From contig NC_041008.1 in assembly GCF_004193775.1 (NCBI RefSeq), positions 41,263,136 through 41,327,135 of the forward strand: 64,000 nt of DNA, written 5' to 3'. This DNA comes from Glycine soja (lineage: Eukaryota; Streptophyta; Magnoliopsida; Fabales; Fabaceae). Positions 24,963 through 36,460 of the stretch are shown here, in pieces (the stretch's first letter is position 1; every line of letters begins with the position of its first letter). The notes below the pieces were generated by a model. The model saw nothing but the letters and a program-made list of their open reading frames with translations. It was not told the origin of the DNA and did no database searches. The position numbers and the translations under genes are program-made.

Positions 24963-25735
24963 AAATAAAATAGTGTTCTTTTTTATAAATAATAAAAATA
25001 AATAAATAGAGAATATAATAAGTTGTGATTACCTACCCTAGGTATAAATAGTGATATGTTAGGTCAGTTTTCAGACCGGCGATGTCTTCTCTTTTCCTCA
25101 TTTTCGTTTTTCTCTCTTCTCCTCCCAAAGCCCTTTCTTTTTCCCGCATACTACCAAATCTGTCTCAGAAAAATGACGATCTCAGACTCATTTACCGTTG
25201 GATCGTCGTGAAATTTAAGCACCAGGTTTACATCTCAATTATGGACATTCTCACCGTTGAGAATTACGAAAAGATGTTGAAGCTGAGAGAAATATTGTTC
25301 GCATCGTGACTTTTTCTTTTCCCGCAGAAACCCAGAGCTGTCTCGGTGAAACTACGATCCCGAATTCTTTAACCGTTGGATTTTCACGAAATTTTGATAT
25401 GTTGTTCTAAATTCAATTTTTCACATCTTCACCATTTGGGATTTGCGAGATAATATTCGTGGAGGGAGAAAAAGGAATCGCATGAAGATAGTATGAATGG
25501 AGGCTTCAATCCCTTCCCATTCTCTTTAACGTTTGGAAACCCGATCAGAGCAACCAGAGGAAAAAAATTGAGGAATCTCAGGAACTTGCTAGAGATGCCG
25601 CTATCGCTGTCGAAAGACACGTGAGCCCGCTTAGAGGTAAGATATGAGTTATTCACAATTGAAAATTAATGAGAACATGTGTAGGGATCCTTAGAGTATC
25701 AATTGGAATAGGTGTTGGGGTGTTTCCGCAATTTT
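24784..25735 (+). mobile_element. LTR-like segment, probably gypsy-type (solo or truncated)
   Basis: It begins TGTAACATCCC, a common start of plant Ty3/gypsy LTRs, has a TATA box (TATAAATA, 25043-25050) and then a pyrimidine-rich, less AT-rich U5-like part. Within that part the motif ACCGTTGGATC and relatives recur at about 25,190, 25,250 and 25,370. An (AT)n run is at 24,920-24,960. No gag or pol sequence follows; plant-mobile-domain sequence starts near 25,750. The right boundary is uncertain. The class assignment rests on the LTR start and structure only. Confidence 0.6.
24920..24961. repeat. (AT)n microsatellite
   Basis: About 20 AT units inside the LTR-like segment. Confidence 0.9.
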
Positions 25736-25749
25736 TGATTCTATCCTTA

Positions 25750-27150
25750 TAATTATCATAATTAGTTTACCATTAATTGGTCCAACAAATCTTAATTGGG
25801 CTGATTTATGTGAGGAATTGTTAGGAGTCAGACCACAAGAAGGTGAAATTAAAGGTAGTGTGGTTAAATTAAGTTGATTGGCTCACCATTTTGCACAAAT
25901 AAATAACCATGACGACGAAGAACAAGTACGAAGGTTTACCCGTGCATGGATACGAAGATTCATTGGAGGTGTCTTGTTCGTTGACAAAAGCAGTAACAAA
26001 GTTTCCCTAAGGTACCTTCAATTTTTACGTGACTTTAGAGAACACATATGCATGGGGACCTGCCGTACTTGCTTTTTTATACAGAGAGATGTGCAGTGCC
26101 ACCGATTATAAAAACTAAATCAATCAGAGGTATGTGCATCTTAATACAAATGTGGGCATGGGAACGATGTATAACTTTGGCTCCAAAGAGGACTCCTCCC
26201 CTAGTAGAAAACAAACCACTCGGGCATAGGTTAGCCATTTTTAAAAGCGTCTTTCATTTCAAAAGAATAAATGATTTTAGGGTATATTAAATTTTAATCT
26301 TTGTAGGTGGCTGCGACGTGGAAATCAACATATCGACAATGATGATGTGAGAGTTTTTCGTCGCAAGTTAGATATTATGAAACATCATGAGGTAAGAACA
26401 TGGTATTGTATTTGTAAAATAAAAAATAATATGTGTTATTTTACTAAAATGCTGACAACTATGTTGTTATATGCAGTTTGTGTGGGAGCCTTACACAACA
26501 ACTATTATATGCAATTTGCCTCCCATTTGTGTAGTCGGAAGTGTCGCGTGGTTCGTGGTGGTGCCACTAATTTGTTTCCAAGTTATTGAGTGGTACCAAT
26601 CGGATAGAGTATTGAGACAATTTGGAATGCAACAACCAATTCTAGGGTTTCCTTCGCAACCCTTGAATATTCATGGCATAACACTGAAAGACAAACATGA
26701 CGAAAATTGGGGGTAATTGTTCGCCCCAATGATTGATCAGTGGAACAATCGCCATGCTTTTAGGGTCGACGCTTATCCCCGACAAGAGGGCCTATTGAGC
26801 TTTAACTCCGACTACATGGTCTGGTATAGGCGAAAAACAAAGATGTTTGTTGACCCACAAAATGCAAACACAACTACATTAGTATTTTTTTGTTTTTTGA
26901 ATATTTAACTTTAAATGTTTTTTTTTAATCATGACCATTAATTTTCTGACCCTAATAATTTCAGGCTGAAGTTGCGGAGACATTACAATACATGATGTCT
27001 CCTCAAGGGAGGAATACATGGACAGTTGATGATCTTGTACCTTATGTGGAGAAAATAACGATTTTATCCGAAGAGCAAAAGAGAATCACTGAGTCTGTCA
27101 CATGGTCCAGCATCAGAGCGTCAATTTCCAGACTCATTATGAGATAGATT
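25750..27150 (+). pseudogene. Plant mobile domain (PMD/MAIL-type) pseudogene 1
   Basis: The plus strand encodes, over several frames, the ordered blocks of the plant mobile domain. They are LCEELLGVRP, FTRAWIRRFIGGVLFVDKSS, MWAWERCITLAP, FVWEPY, VPLICFQVIEWYQSDRVLRQ and FGMQQPILGFP, then a C-terminal part with VAETLQYMMSPQGR. Two intron-like gaps are visible, one after KLDIMKHHE with a GTAAGA donor at about 26,392. The domain is shared by Arabidopsis MAIN and MAIL proteins and by proteins carried by Mutator-like transposons. Missing N-terminal sequence and frame breaks make it a pseudogene. It abuts the LTR piece on its left. Confidence 0.8.
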
Positions 27151-27499
27151 ATGTCCACAAGACGTAACAGAGTTTGCAGAATGAAACATAGAACCACCAG
27201 CAACATCTTTTTCTATGTACAATTCTAGAACTGATATTTGTTGTTGTTGTTAAAAACTTTTGATCATAGTTTCAACATCTTCGTCATCACAAATTTGCAA
27301 GGCAACATATTTTCTTGAAACTAAAAATCTACAACTTATAGTAGAAATAATTTCATTATTTTCTAACTTTACCTTATCTCCAATTTTTTTTCAAAGCATT
27401 GAAACTAATTCCATGTTTAATCTAAATCGTCTTTTTATTGCCCTTCAAATATTAAACCATCATTATCTTCATATACTCTTCCGTTAAAATACAACACTG

Positions 27500-28620
27500 T
27501 AATAATCGAATTCATGATATACCTACATGAACAAAATTAAAAATAATTAATCATAACAACAGTAGTTTTAAAATAAATAAGTGTATTTGCTTGCTTCATC
27601 TACTAACTTAAACTTAAACTTAAACTACAAATTAAAATTTCATTCTAACTTAAAAAACTAGAAGAGAATCAGGCAAATATTTGTAAGGCCTAAAAAACCA
27701 TCAACAAAGGCTTCTAAATAATTAAACATAATTAAAATAACTTCAAAGTAAAAAACCTAATTACAAAAATTAATACGCTTAAACTTCACGTTAAATTTTT
27801 TTTCTAAGAAAAACAATTATTACTTCAATTTAATATTTTGTGAATGATAAAAATAAAAAAATCTATTTGCTTGCTCTATTAAACTTAAACTAGACATTGA
27901 TACTTCATTCTAACAAAAAAATTATTACTCTAATTAAATAAGTCCATAAAAATTCCTTAACTTCAAAAATTGGAAGAGTCACCTCTAAATATTTCTAAGT
28001 CAGAAATAACATCAACAAAAGCTTATAACAAGAAGGGTCACACGTCAAATCTCTAAGCCACAAAAACCATGAACAAAGAGGCTTACAAATAATTACTCAT
28101 AATAATTTTAAAATAAAAATTCTAATTCCAAAAATTACTACACTTAAATTTTACCTTCAAATTTTAGTCTAACAAAAAAAAATTATTACTTCAATTAAAT
28201 ATTTTGTCAATGATAAAAATAAAAAAATGTATTTGCTTGCTCTATTAAACTTAAACTAGACATTCATACTTTATTCTAAAAAAAAATTATTACTCTAATT
28301 AAATAATTTATGAAAAATTTCTCAACTTCAAAATCTGGAAGTATCACATATAAATATTCTTAAGGCTGAAATACCATCAACAAAGGCTTATAAATGGAAG
28401 GGTCACACTTAAAAAAATTCCAGTCACAAAAACCATCAAAAAATAGGCTTACAAATAATTACTGGTGATGATTTTCAAATAAAAAATCTAATTCAAAAAA
28501 TTACTACACTTAAATTTCAACTTCAAATTTGATTCTAACCACAAAATTTATTACTTCAAAATAAACAATTTGTAAATTATAAAAATTATTCAAAAATTTT
28601 AGTTGAAACAGAATGAAAGA
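27500..28620. repeat. Tandem array, about 366-bp unit, about 3 copies
   Basis: The motif TATTTGCTTGCTCTATTAAA starts at 27864 and again at 28230 (366 bp apart), with a diverged version at 27584. A second landmark, CCATCAACAAAGGCTT and variants, recurs at about 27,700, 28,065 and 28,435. The unit is very AT-rich, with no coding capacity. Each unit also seems to hold a smaller internal duplication of about 65 bp. It lies just after the PMD pseudogene and may be its 3' or subterminal transposon sequence. Confidence 0.8.
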
Positions 28621-28859
28621 AGGCTTCTAAAAAATTGACTCAATAAAAAATCCTTCCTTTAAAGAAATACAAAAAATCCTTACTTTAAATAAATAAATAG
28701 AACTTTGAAGATGGAATCAACAAACTTCAAACAAAACGAAACTTCAAACAAAACGTCTGCCTTTCCTTCTCTCTTCAAATTACTTTCTTTCTCTCAGGAA
28801 TGTGAAATTTCAACTTATAAGGTACTTCTATTTAAAGGAAAATTACACGAAGTCTGACC

Positions 28860-29290
28860 ATTAAAGCATGTATGTGACCCTCTGCAAGCAACACTGTATG
28901 CATGTGACCCCTGCACAGCTGCAAGCCTTAGCCTGCAAATGGCTCAGCAATGCCCTAGCGTGCAAATGGCTCACCAATAGTGCCCTAGCTAGCACCTGTG
29001 TGTCTCACAGGAAGCAATGACGGGATTGATCCACGTTGGCACATGTCTCGCCATTGGTGTTGGCGGCTTGTGCATGTCTCGCCATTGGTGTTGATGGCTT
29101 GTGCACGTGGAAGTTGTATCGTTGTTGGTGTTGGCGGCACCCTTGCATGGCAGCCATGTCAGCACCCTTCTCGCCAGTGGTGATGGCGGCATCCTTTGCA
29201 AAAGAGACCCCTCCGTAAATACTTTTAGAAGGGACCCTCTTTGATAAATAGTTTGTAAAATGGTCCCTCTGAAGTAAATTTACCGTATTT
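28860..29290. other. GC-richer segment with short internal repeats
   Basis: This stretch contrasts with its AT-rich surroundings. CATGTCTCGCCATTGGTGTT recurs at about 29,042 and 29,074, with diverged neighbours (GTTGGTGTTGGCGGC). It closes with GGGACC and GGTCCC blocks near 29,229-29,267. No real gene is supported. It resembles subterminal sequence of a Mutator-type element, but ends were not found. Confidence 0.4.
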
Positions 29291-29299
29291 TTTATATTC

Positions 29300-30872
29300 A
29301 CCTGTTTTAATAAAATTTCTCTTTATTTTTGGCTGATAAAAAAATTACTTCATAATTTTTCAGCAAACATTTTTGTTGTAATCAATTTTCAATTCAACCA
29401 ACGGATAAATCTTTTTTATGCTCAGTATTATCAGATAATAGCATTTAACTGAAAAATCAAGTGATTTGGGAATTTTAAGGAAGATTTTACAAGAGGGATT
29501 ATATTCTTGTAAATTTTATAAATTTATAAAAAAAATAAATTCTTAGAATATAATTTCATTAAAATTCAAATTACAATATTTTTTTAAAATCTAATAAATC
29601 ATAAAATTTTATGTAATCTTTCAAAATCTGTAATATTTTTTATATTAAAATAAATTTTTAAAATTTTAATTTAATAAACCTTATGATTTTCTATTATTAT
29701 TTTCTTGCGTTTAAATTTAAACAAATAAACTTATCATTGTTTCCATTTTGTTTTATATATCGCCATCTTACCGTATGTCAGCTATCACATCCTATTTGTT
29801 ATCTTAGATCTATATTGAGTACAGACTTTCTGTTGATTAAAAATATAAAATATAAAATATAAAACACTTTCCGTTACAGAACAGATTATTTGGCATAATC
29901 GAGTTCTTTTTTGTTCTAAACACGGTAATGAACAACTGTAATTTTCTTTTTAAATTGCCCCGGATTTGGACAACTAAAGGCTAAAGTTCAAGTAATTCAA
30001 TCCGAATTAAATCACTTTCACCAAATTTGAATGTCATTATATCTTAAATATTTGAATACGAAATTCCAAGTACCCGAGTCTACAAATCAAGACTATTAAC
30101 TCCCTACCAATTCTTCTGTATTAAAGGTCATCTACGCTTCATTTTTTTATAAGTAAGACTAAATAATAAATATAATAATTTCTATATTCGGCTTAATTAT
30201 CTGACATAGATGTATCTCTTAATACATACACTTCAAATAACTTCCTACTGATTCTTCTGTATTAAGGATAATTTACACTTCATTTTTTTAAGTAAAAATA
30301 AATAATAAGTATGAAAATTTTATAATAATTTATACATTCAACCTAATTAACCGAGGTAGATCTCTCAATACATCACTTGAAATTTAATAATAAGTTTAAT
30401 AATTCTTTTGATTTCTAATAATTGTAATAAATTTTATTTTTATTTTTTTATAGTTAAAATATTTTTTTTAGTTTTATAATTGAAATTTTTGAATCTTTTA
30501 ATTCTTATTAATTAAAATTGTTCAATAACATTGTTATATTCAAATTCTTTAAAATTACTACTAGGTGATAAGCTGTTAAATATTTAGATAATTTTAAACT
30601 ATAAGAATTAAAACAAGATATTTTAAATTTTAAAATTTAAAAGAAAAATTTATTACTTACCAAAAGAATATTTTTTTTATTAGGACGACAGAATAATTAA
30701 AGCCTGATAATAAAATAAAAACGAATAAGCCGTCAAATATTTTTAATAAAATAAAATAAAACTAACGCCGCCAACTATAACTACATAACCATCACCACAC
30801 ACACTTATTCACAGCAATCACAAACACAACTAAGAAACCAAACCAATCAGCGTTGTTCCAAAGAAACTCCAC
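29300..30872. other. AT-rich DNA upstream of the DUF1685 gene
   Basis: No gene seen. A two-copy direct repeat of about 141 bp lies at roughly 30,095-30,380 (landmark ATTCTTCTGTATTAA). The last 100-200 bp should contain the DUF1685 promoter and 5' UTR. Confidence 0.5.
30095..30380. repeat. Two-copy tandem duplication, about 141-bp unit
   Basis: The block around ATTCTTCTGTATTAA, CACTTCATTTTTTT and AAATAATAA occurs at about 30,101 and 30,242, with diverged sequence between. Non-coding. Confidence 0.65.
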
Positions 30873-32161
30873 ATGTCACGTCGCCCCCACGCGCCGCCGC
30901 CGCCCCCGCCGCCGAGGCCACTCTACAAGCAGCAGTCGTGGTCGCCGGACACGCTCCGCGACGAGGCCTGGCAGCGGCGGAAGGACAACAGCCACCACAT
31001 CAGCGGCGACAACCACCGCTGCAGCCACCGGCTGAGCAAGAGCCTCTCGGAGGACGACTTGGACGAACTGAAGGCGTGCTTCGAGCTCGGGTTCGGGTTC
31101 GATTCGCCCGAAATCGACCCGAAACTATCGAACACAATCCCCGCTTTGGAGTTGTACCATGCCGTTAACAAACAGTACAATCACCACAGCTTGTCTAGGT
31201 CATCCTCTTCGTCTTCCCTTGTCTCTGACAGCGACATTGCTAGCCCCACCACTATATTCAATCCTGGTAATTCCTCTTTCAAAAATTCATAAATTTGAAT
31301 TTTAATATATTAACTCTTGTTGTTGTTAATTCAATTATACTGTGATCACAATTATAATTGTACAAATTTTAAGTCGTGTGAGTTGTGGCGTAAGTGGTTA
31401 AGGATTCGGAGTTAACTCTCTCATCTTTTTTATGGACGCGGTTCAATCGTCGCTAGAATTGCATTTAACAGGCAATCCTCTTCAGAAAATTCCTTAGCAT
31501 TAGAGACTAGCCAGTTAAGTAGTTGCAATTGAATAAAATTGCTTACATATTAAACTTGTACATTAGTCTCTCTTTTTTATTGATATAAATCTAATGATAA
31601 GTATACGAGAATTTACAATAACTAACATATCATGTTCAATTATTTAAGTTAGATTCTTTGGTTGTATAGTAGTCTTTTAAGTATTTCATTAGGGTTCTGC
31701 TTGGTAGAATTAGGGATTTTTCCATATGACCACTTTCTCAGTAAAAAAGAAATTGTACAGATTTGATTTTGTGATTAAATTTATAAGTTTTATTTTAAGT
31801 TTGGTGTTGTCAATTTGATTAGATTTTGAGAGCATGTGGTTATAGTAATCTTTTGAGTAAGTATTTGCTGAGAGCCTTAGCATTCTACTGTAGAATTGGA
31901 TATGTCTTCTTAGTTCTGATTATACTACTTTTCTCAGAAAAAATATTGTTAACATTTGATAATATGATTAAATTATTAGGTTTGTTTTAAGATGGCTGTT
32001 GTCAATTTGATTGATTTTTGAGTGAATGTGGTTATTGCGAAGGGGATGATTTGGCTGCGAAGAAGACTCGTTTGAAGCAATGGGCGCAGGTGGTTGCTTG
32101 TTCAGTGCGGGAATCTTCTTCATCTTCTTGTTCAAACCCTTCCGACCAAGTTAATTACTAG
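30873..32161 (+). CDS. DUF1685 family protein
   Basis: Two exons, 30873-31266 and 32043-32161, join across a 776-bp intron (donor GTAATT, acceptor GCGAAG) and encode 170 residues. The N-terminus is Pro- and Arg-rich. The middle carries the DUF1685 core: LSEDDLDELKACFELGFGF, then DSPEIDP, LSNTIPALELYHAVNKQY. Ser-rich linkers follow, and the second exon ends the protein with LKQWAQVVACSVRES. The family is plant-specific and its biochemical role is not established; no catalytic motif or membrane segment is seen. The first exon is GC-rich in contrast to its surroundings, which supports a real, selected gene. A tRNA-like repeat lies inside the intron. Confidence 0.9.
31375..31470 (+). repeat. tRNA-like (SINE-type) sequence in the DUF1685 intron
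   Basis: TGGCGTAAGTGGTTAAGG resembles a pol III A box region and GGTTCAATCGTCG, about 55 bp later, a B box. No foldable intact tRNA is evident, so it is more likely a SINE head or a decayed tRNA than a working tRNA gene. Confidence 0.45.
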
Positions 32162-34659
32162 TTTTTGAATACCTCAGACATGTACCAGAAGCCCGCAGGA
32201 ACAAGACCATTGTGAATTAAATTGGACTCTGATTTGTTCATAGATATTCTATGGTGGTTTCTTTTAAGTTTTTTTTTTTTATAAAAGATTTGTTATTTAT
32301 GTTTCACAATTTGATGTTGACTAATGTAATATAGATGTGGCTGTGTACATTTGCGGACTCAAACATTAGTTGTGTTAATTTGAGTTCTTTTGCAAGTGGC
32401 TAGATGTCCGAGGAGGCTGAATTTAGGTTGATTGACTGGTTGGTGATTCTTTTCAATACAAATGTTAGCATTGATGTGTTTTATTGTTCATGTAATTCAT
32501 ATTATGTCTTGGATGTGTTTTTTCTATGTTTGGTAGATGTTCACGCAAGTCACTAACATATTAGTTGGTTGCGTTAAAAAACAAGAGAAAGGAAGATAAG
32601 GAAAAGAAAAATAGAAAAAAAAACACTTTTTTTTCTCATTTGGAATATAAAAAGTGTAGGAAAATTTTGGATGTAAATCTTAAATTAAAATCTTTTTTTC
32701 TCATATGAAAAGAGAAGGAGAGGGAAAAAAGAGAAGTATTTAGAAAGTATTGAAAGCTTTTAAAGTTTCTTTTCTTTCTTATGGAAAAAGTTTTTAAAGT
32801 TTCTATGCATTAATTAAGTGTATTTAATTTTAATACTTTCCTTTTTATTTAATGTTTTCTTCATAATTCATAAATCATAAAGTATAAAGTATGAAGATTT
32901 GAAGGAGTATATAATATTACTCTTTAGGCATAGTTTTTTTAGATAACTTTTACGGCTGTTTCGAGAATTATATTTTTTAAGAATGAATAAAATCAGTTTA
33001 ATTGATCAGTAAGAATATTTACACAAGTTTTCTGGTAATCAAATAGTCATGTAATATTTTATCATATACCTTAATGTAATAATAAGAGTGTAATAAGAGT
33101 AATATGATATTTTTATTATTGTAGTAAAAGAAAAATTAAATTTGAAAAAGTAAAATTCCCAGCTCTTTTCATGAGAAAGTTTTTGTGGGAAATTATTTAA
33201 AAAATATCTCCAATTTTAAAATGGATACTAGACATGACAAACTATGATTCCTAACCTAAAATTCTCAGGAAATTAAAAATTTATCTCTTATCCAACGTCT
33301 CATAGGCTTAGTCTATTCCTTTATTGAAATGTAGATATAAAATGACATATATTGTCAAGTTATGATTGGGTCCCGTATAATTTTGTGTTGAGCAATAGCT
33401 AGAAGGAACATGGTTTTTCCTTAAGTTGTGATAGGAGGATACACATTTTTCAACTTAAAGACTCAATTTGCAATTTATCCAAAATCTTAATCTTAACTAC
33501 ATACATTTGCCTATAATGTTCCACATAAACTAAATTTACAAAATAATGGATGATCAATCTGCTTCTTCCATTGGTCAAAGATTGGTTTAGTGACAATATG
33601 GACTTGCTCAGTTTTCAATGAGATTGGTTAATGATAATATGAAATTGGTCAACCTATTTCTTAAATTAGTCATTTTCATTAAGAAAATGAATTAAAAAAC
33701 GACTAAATTAACAATTTAAATTTTGACTTAAATATATATATTTTTATATTTGTAAAATAATCAATTTCAATTTTATTACCTAAATTATCTTTTTATTTTA
33801 ATTTTACTATCTAACTTTTTTTTATGTTTGACTTTAATAACTATTATCACTATGGATCTCTTAAGAAAAGATATAACATTTTATTAATATATGATATCAG
33901 ATGTAACATTTTATTATTCTATTAAAATGAACAAGATAAGAAAAGTAAGGCAAATTCTAGCGTGGAGACATGTTACAAATGGTTCACGGGTGGGGAAGTT
34001 GTAAAATGGTTATTGTAGCTTAAAATAATAATATCTGGGTTTTGAATAAAATGGTTACCAATTAAAACAATAAAATAAAAAGTTGATGTTGCTAAAATAT
34101 AAAAAATTTGAATAATAATTTCATGAGTTTTTGTTAGACCGTGAAAGCTATGTTTTAGCTTGAAATAATAAAAGGAAGGTGTGGACGGTGCTGTTGGAGA
34201 GATTTATGGTTCGTTGGCAGATGGGGATGTTAAGGTGTTCTATTCGGGGCACAATATTTGTTCTGCTAACCTTTCTCTTCAACCTTCAAAACAAACACGA
34301 CGGAAAGAACGATAGAATCCAATTCTCATCACTTTATCCTCAATATCAAGCACGGGCAACACAGGCAAGTGCCTGCGCAAAAACCTCCACACCAGGCACC
34401 ACAACTTGTGTTTTTAATGGAGGGTTAAAATGGTCCATCACAATATAATTTCATTTTAATATATTTTTAAATCAATCAAATATTCATTTAGTTTTTTTTA
34501 ATCTACACCGTCCAATTATTTTATTTTATATACAATGGTAAAAAGTGAGGATAAAACTGATTTTTGACTAATAAAAAAAAAGTTGTGCACTGTTGGTGGT
34601 TCACTGTAGAATTTACCTCCCAGAATAAAATAAAATAAAAAATCAGTCAGAACTCAGAA
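32162..34659. other. AT-rich intergenic DNA
   Basis: Starts with the DUF1685 3' UTR. No further gene, transposon domain or strong repeat is recognisable. Confidence 0.45.
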
Positions 34660-34725
34660 ACTTCCCTGGTAGAAATTCTAGAGGATTTTCCCAAATGTCA
34701 CCATATAGGACAATTGATAGAGAGC
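34660..34725 (-). pseudogene. P450 relic, PERF-region fragment
   Basis: The minus strand encodes GDIWENPLEFLPGKFLSSD, matching the DIWEDALEFRPQRFLSD block of the intact P450 at 14.6 kb. It is the 3' continuation of the relic at 35.9-36.3 kb, separated from it by an inverted-repeat element. The heme-binding Cys block is not found. Confidence 0.6.
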
Positions 34726-34906
34726 TACTAGCTCAATAAGGGTAAGCACATCAGAGAATACACTACAACTACTAAGAAAAAAACTCAACAATTCATTCAT
34801 AATCTTAATATACCCAGCTAAAACTTTAGGAGACTGAAATAAAAGCTCAACACAACTAAAATATAAAAGGCCCATTTCATTTCTGATCTTTCTATCTACA
34901 CCTTCA

Positions 34907-35822
34907 TTTTTCTAAGTACACCACTTTCTACCTCTCAGTTGAATTATATATACCTATTCGGAAAATATATCTCTGAAATTATGATTCATAGTTCTAGAAT
35001 TATACTTTCAGAATGAATATATATTTTTTTAATAAAATATCACTTAAGAATTAAGATGATTGACAAGAACTTTAAAAAAAAGATGATAAATGTTTATCTT
35101 ATACCCATATTTGTTAGTATTATTTTCATTCTATCAATAGTGTTCTTTAAATTTTATTTAAAATTTAAACTTTATTATCCTTTAAATCCTAATTTTAAAT
35201 TATCTTCACCATATATTCCTTATATAATATTGCATTTTGATTATTACTATACAATATTTTGTATTTTTCTTCATGTGATATTACGTTTCAAGGTATGTTC
35301 ATCACTACATATATTATGCACCTTAATTACAAAGCAAAGCTTTTGACGATGATTTCTTTCCTTTAAGTGCATTCATTCATTTTCTAATCCAAGTCTACGT
35401 CAACAATTCAATGTCACATGAAGTTAGTAGATGAACATACGTTGAAAGATATTGCCACATGAAAGAAAATGCGAAATATTGTATAATAATGATGAAAACA
35501 CACTATTATATAATGAATATATGATTAAGATAGTTTAAATTAAGGTTTAAAGAATAATAAAGATAAGATGTAAATAAGATTTTAGATAGAATTTAAAGAA
35601 TACTAATGATAAGATAAAAATAACTCTAACAAACATGGGTGTAGTGTTTATCATTTTTTTTTAATTCTCGCCAACCATCTTAATTCTTAAGTGATATTTT
35701 ATTGAAAAATATATACCTATTTTGGAATTATATTTCCAGATCTATGAGTCATAGTTTTGGAGATACATTTTCGGAATAGGTATATGTAATTCCAGAAAGC
35801 AAAAGAGGTGTACTTAAAAAAG
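34907..35822. mobile_element. Element with long terminal inverted repeats (about 180 bp arms)
   Basis: The left arm (34,907-35,092) and right arm (35,647-35,822) are near-perfect inverse copies. Shared blocks are TAAGTACACC, ATATACCTATTC, AATATCACTTAAGAATTAAG and a purine-rich inner end. The roughly 550 bp between them is AT-rich; the one open frame in it (35,056-35,346) has no recognisable domain and is probably chance. No clear target duplication was found. The arms are long for a MITE and would suit a foldback or Mutator-like non-autonomous element. Confidence 0.8.
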
Positions 35823-35924
35823 GGAGTATATATAGCAAGTGCCTTTCTGGTGGAAGTGCTTCGGCCAAGGGTTAGAAGTCATTCTAACGGGCCTTCTATT
35901 GCCATAGTGGGACGGCCCACTATC

Positions 35925-36265
35925 AACAATAATTCTAACACTACTTGCACACCTTTGAATATGGTATAACCACCAATAGTGCTAGTTTGACCTGGACAAT
36001 CGAAAAGGAAAAAGGGGATGCAAAACCAAGTGTTCCCTTTATGACAACTTCTAAGTATGGTAATTTGGACTAATTGGGATTATGAGTTTTTCTCGGCACA
36101 TCTAATTTACTATATTAGTTTTCTATGAGTATATAGACCTAAATACATCATTGGTAATTTTGTATTCCTATAAATATGCAACAATGGATTTTCTATGAGC
36201 TTTTCACCCTGTAATCTTTCATCCCAACTTAAATACATCATTGAAGTTGTAGCTGTAAAGAGAAA
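35925..36265 (-). pseudogene. P450 relic (CYP706-like), K-helix and upstream blocks
   Basis: At 35,935-36,085 the minus strand aligns closely with the intact P450 at 14.9-15.1 kb. It encodes VVIKGTL, then after a frameshift PGQTSTIGGYTIFKGVQVVL. The conserved ExxR glutamate is replaced (KGTL where the intact copy has KETL). At about 36,180-36,265 a weaker match to the exon 1 block FLTATNAIMSMIWGETLQGEE is seen. It is a broken duplicate of the CYP706-like gene, next to an intact SCPL gene. Confidence 0.75.
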
Positions 36266-36460
36266 GCTGCTGTGATCTTTCCTTATAATTTTAGCAAGGT
36301 ATTTCCACAACAAAATATTGACTATCCATAAATAAGGAATTCAAAGTTGTCAAATGAAAAAACTTAAACCTACTTACAAGACTTACAAATTGCTTAACAT
36401 TCATTCACAGCAGAACTGGAACCATGACATATTTATTCAATTGATGATGAGTCTCAATCG

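Noticed and set aside
27500..28620. CRISPR-like repeat array
   Set aside because: Units are about 366 bp, diverged and without unique spacers, in a plant genome; it is an ordinary tandem repeat.
30853..31180. Other frames over the DUF1685 first exon
   Set aside because: GC-rich DNA gives long frames on both strands; only the frame from 30873 carries DUF1685 motifs and splices correctly.
35056..35346. Hydrophobic 96-residue frame
   Set aside because: It lies inside an AT-rich inverted-repeat element; the hydrophobicity follows from T-rich codons and no motif is recognisable.
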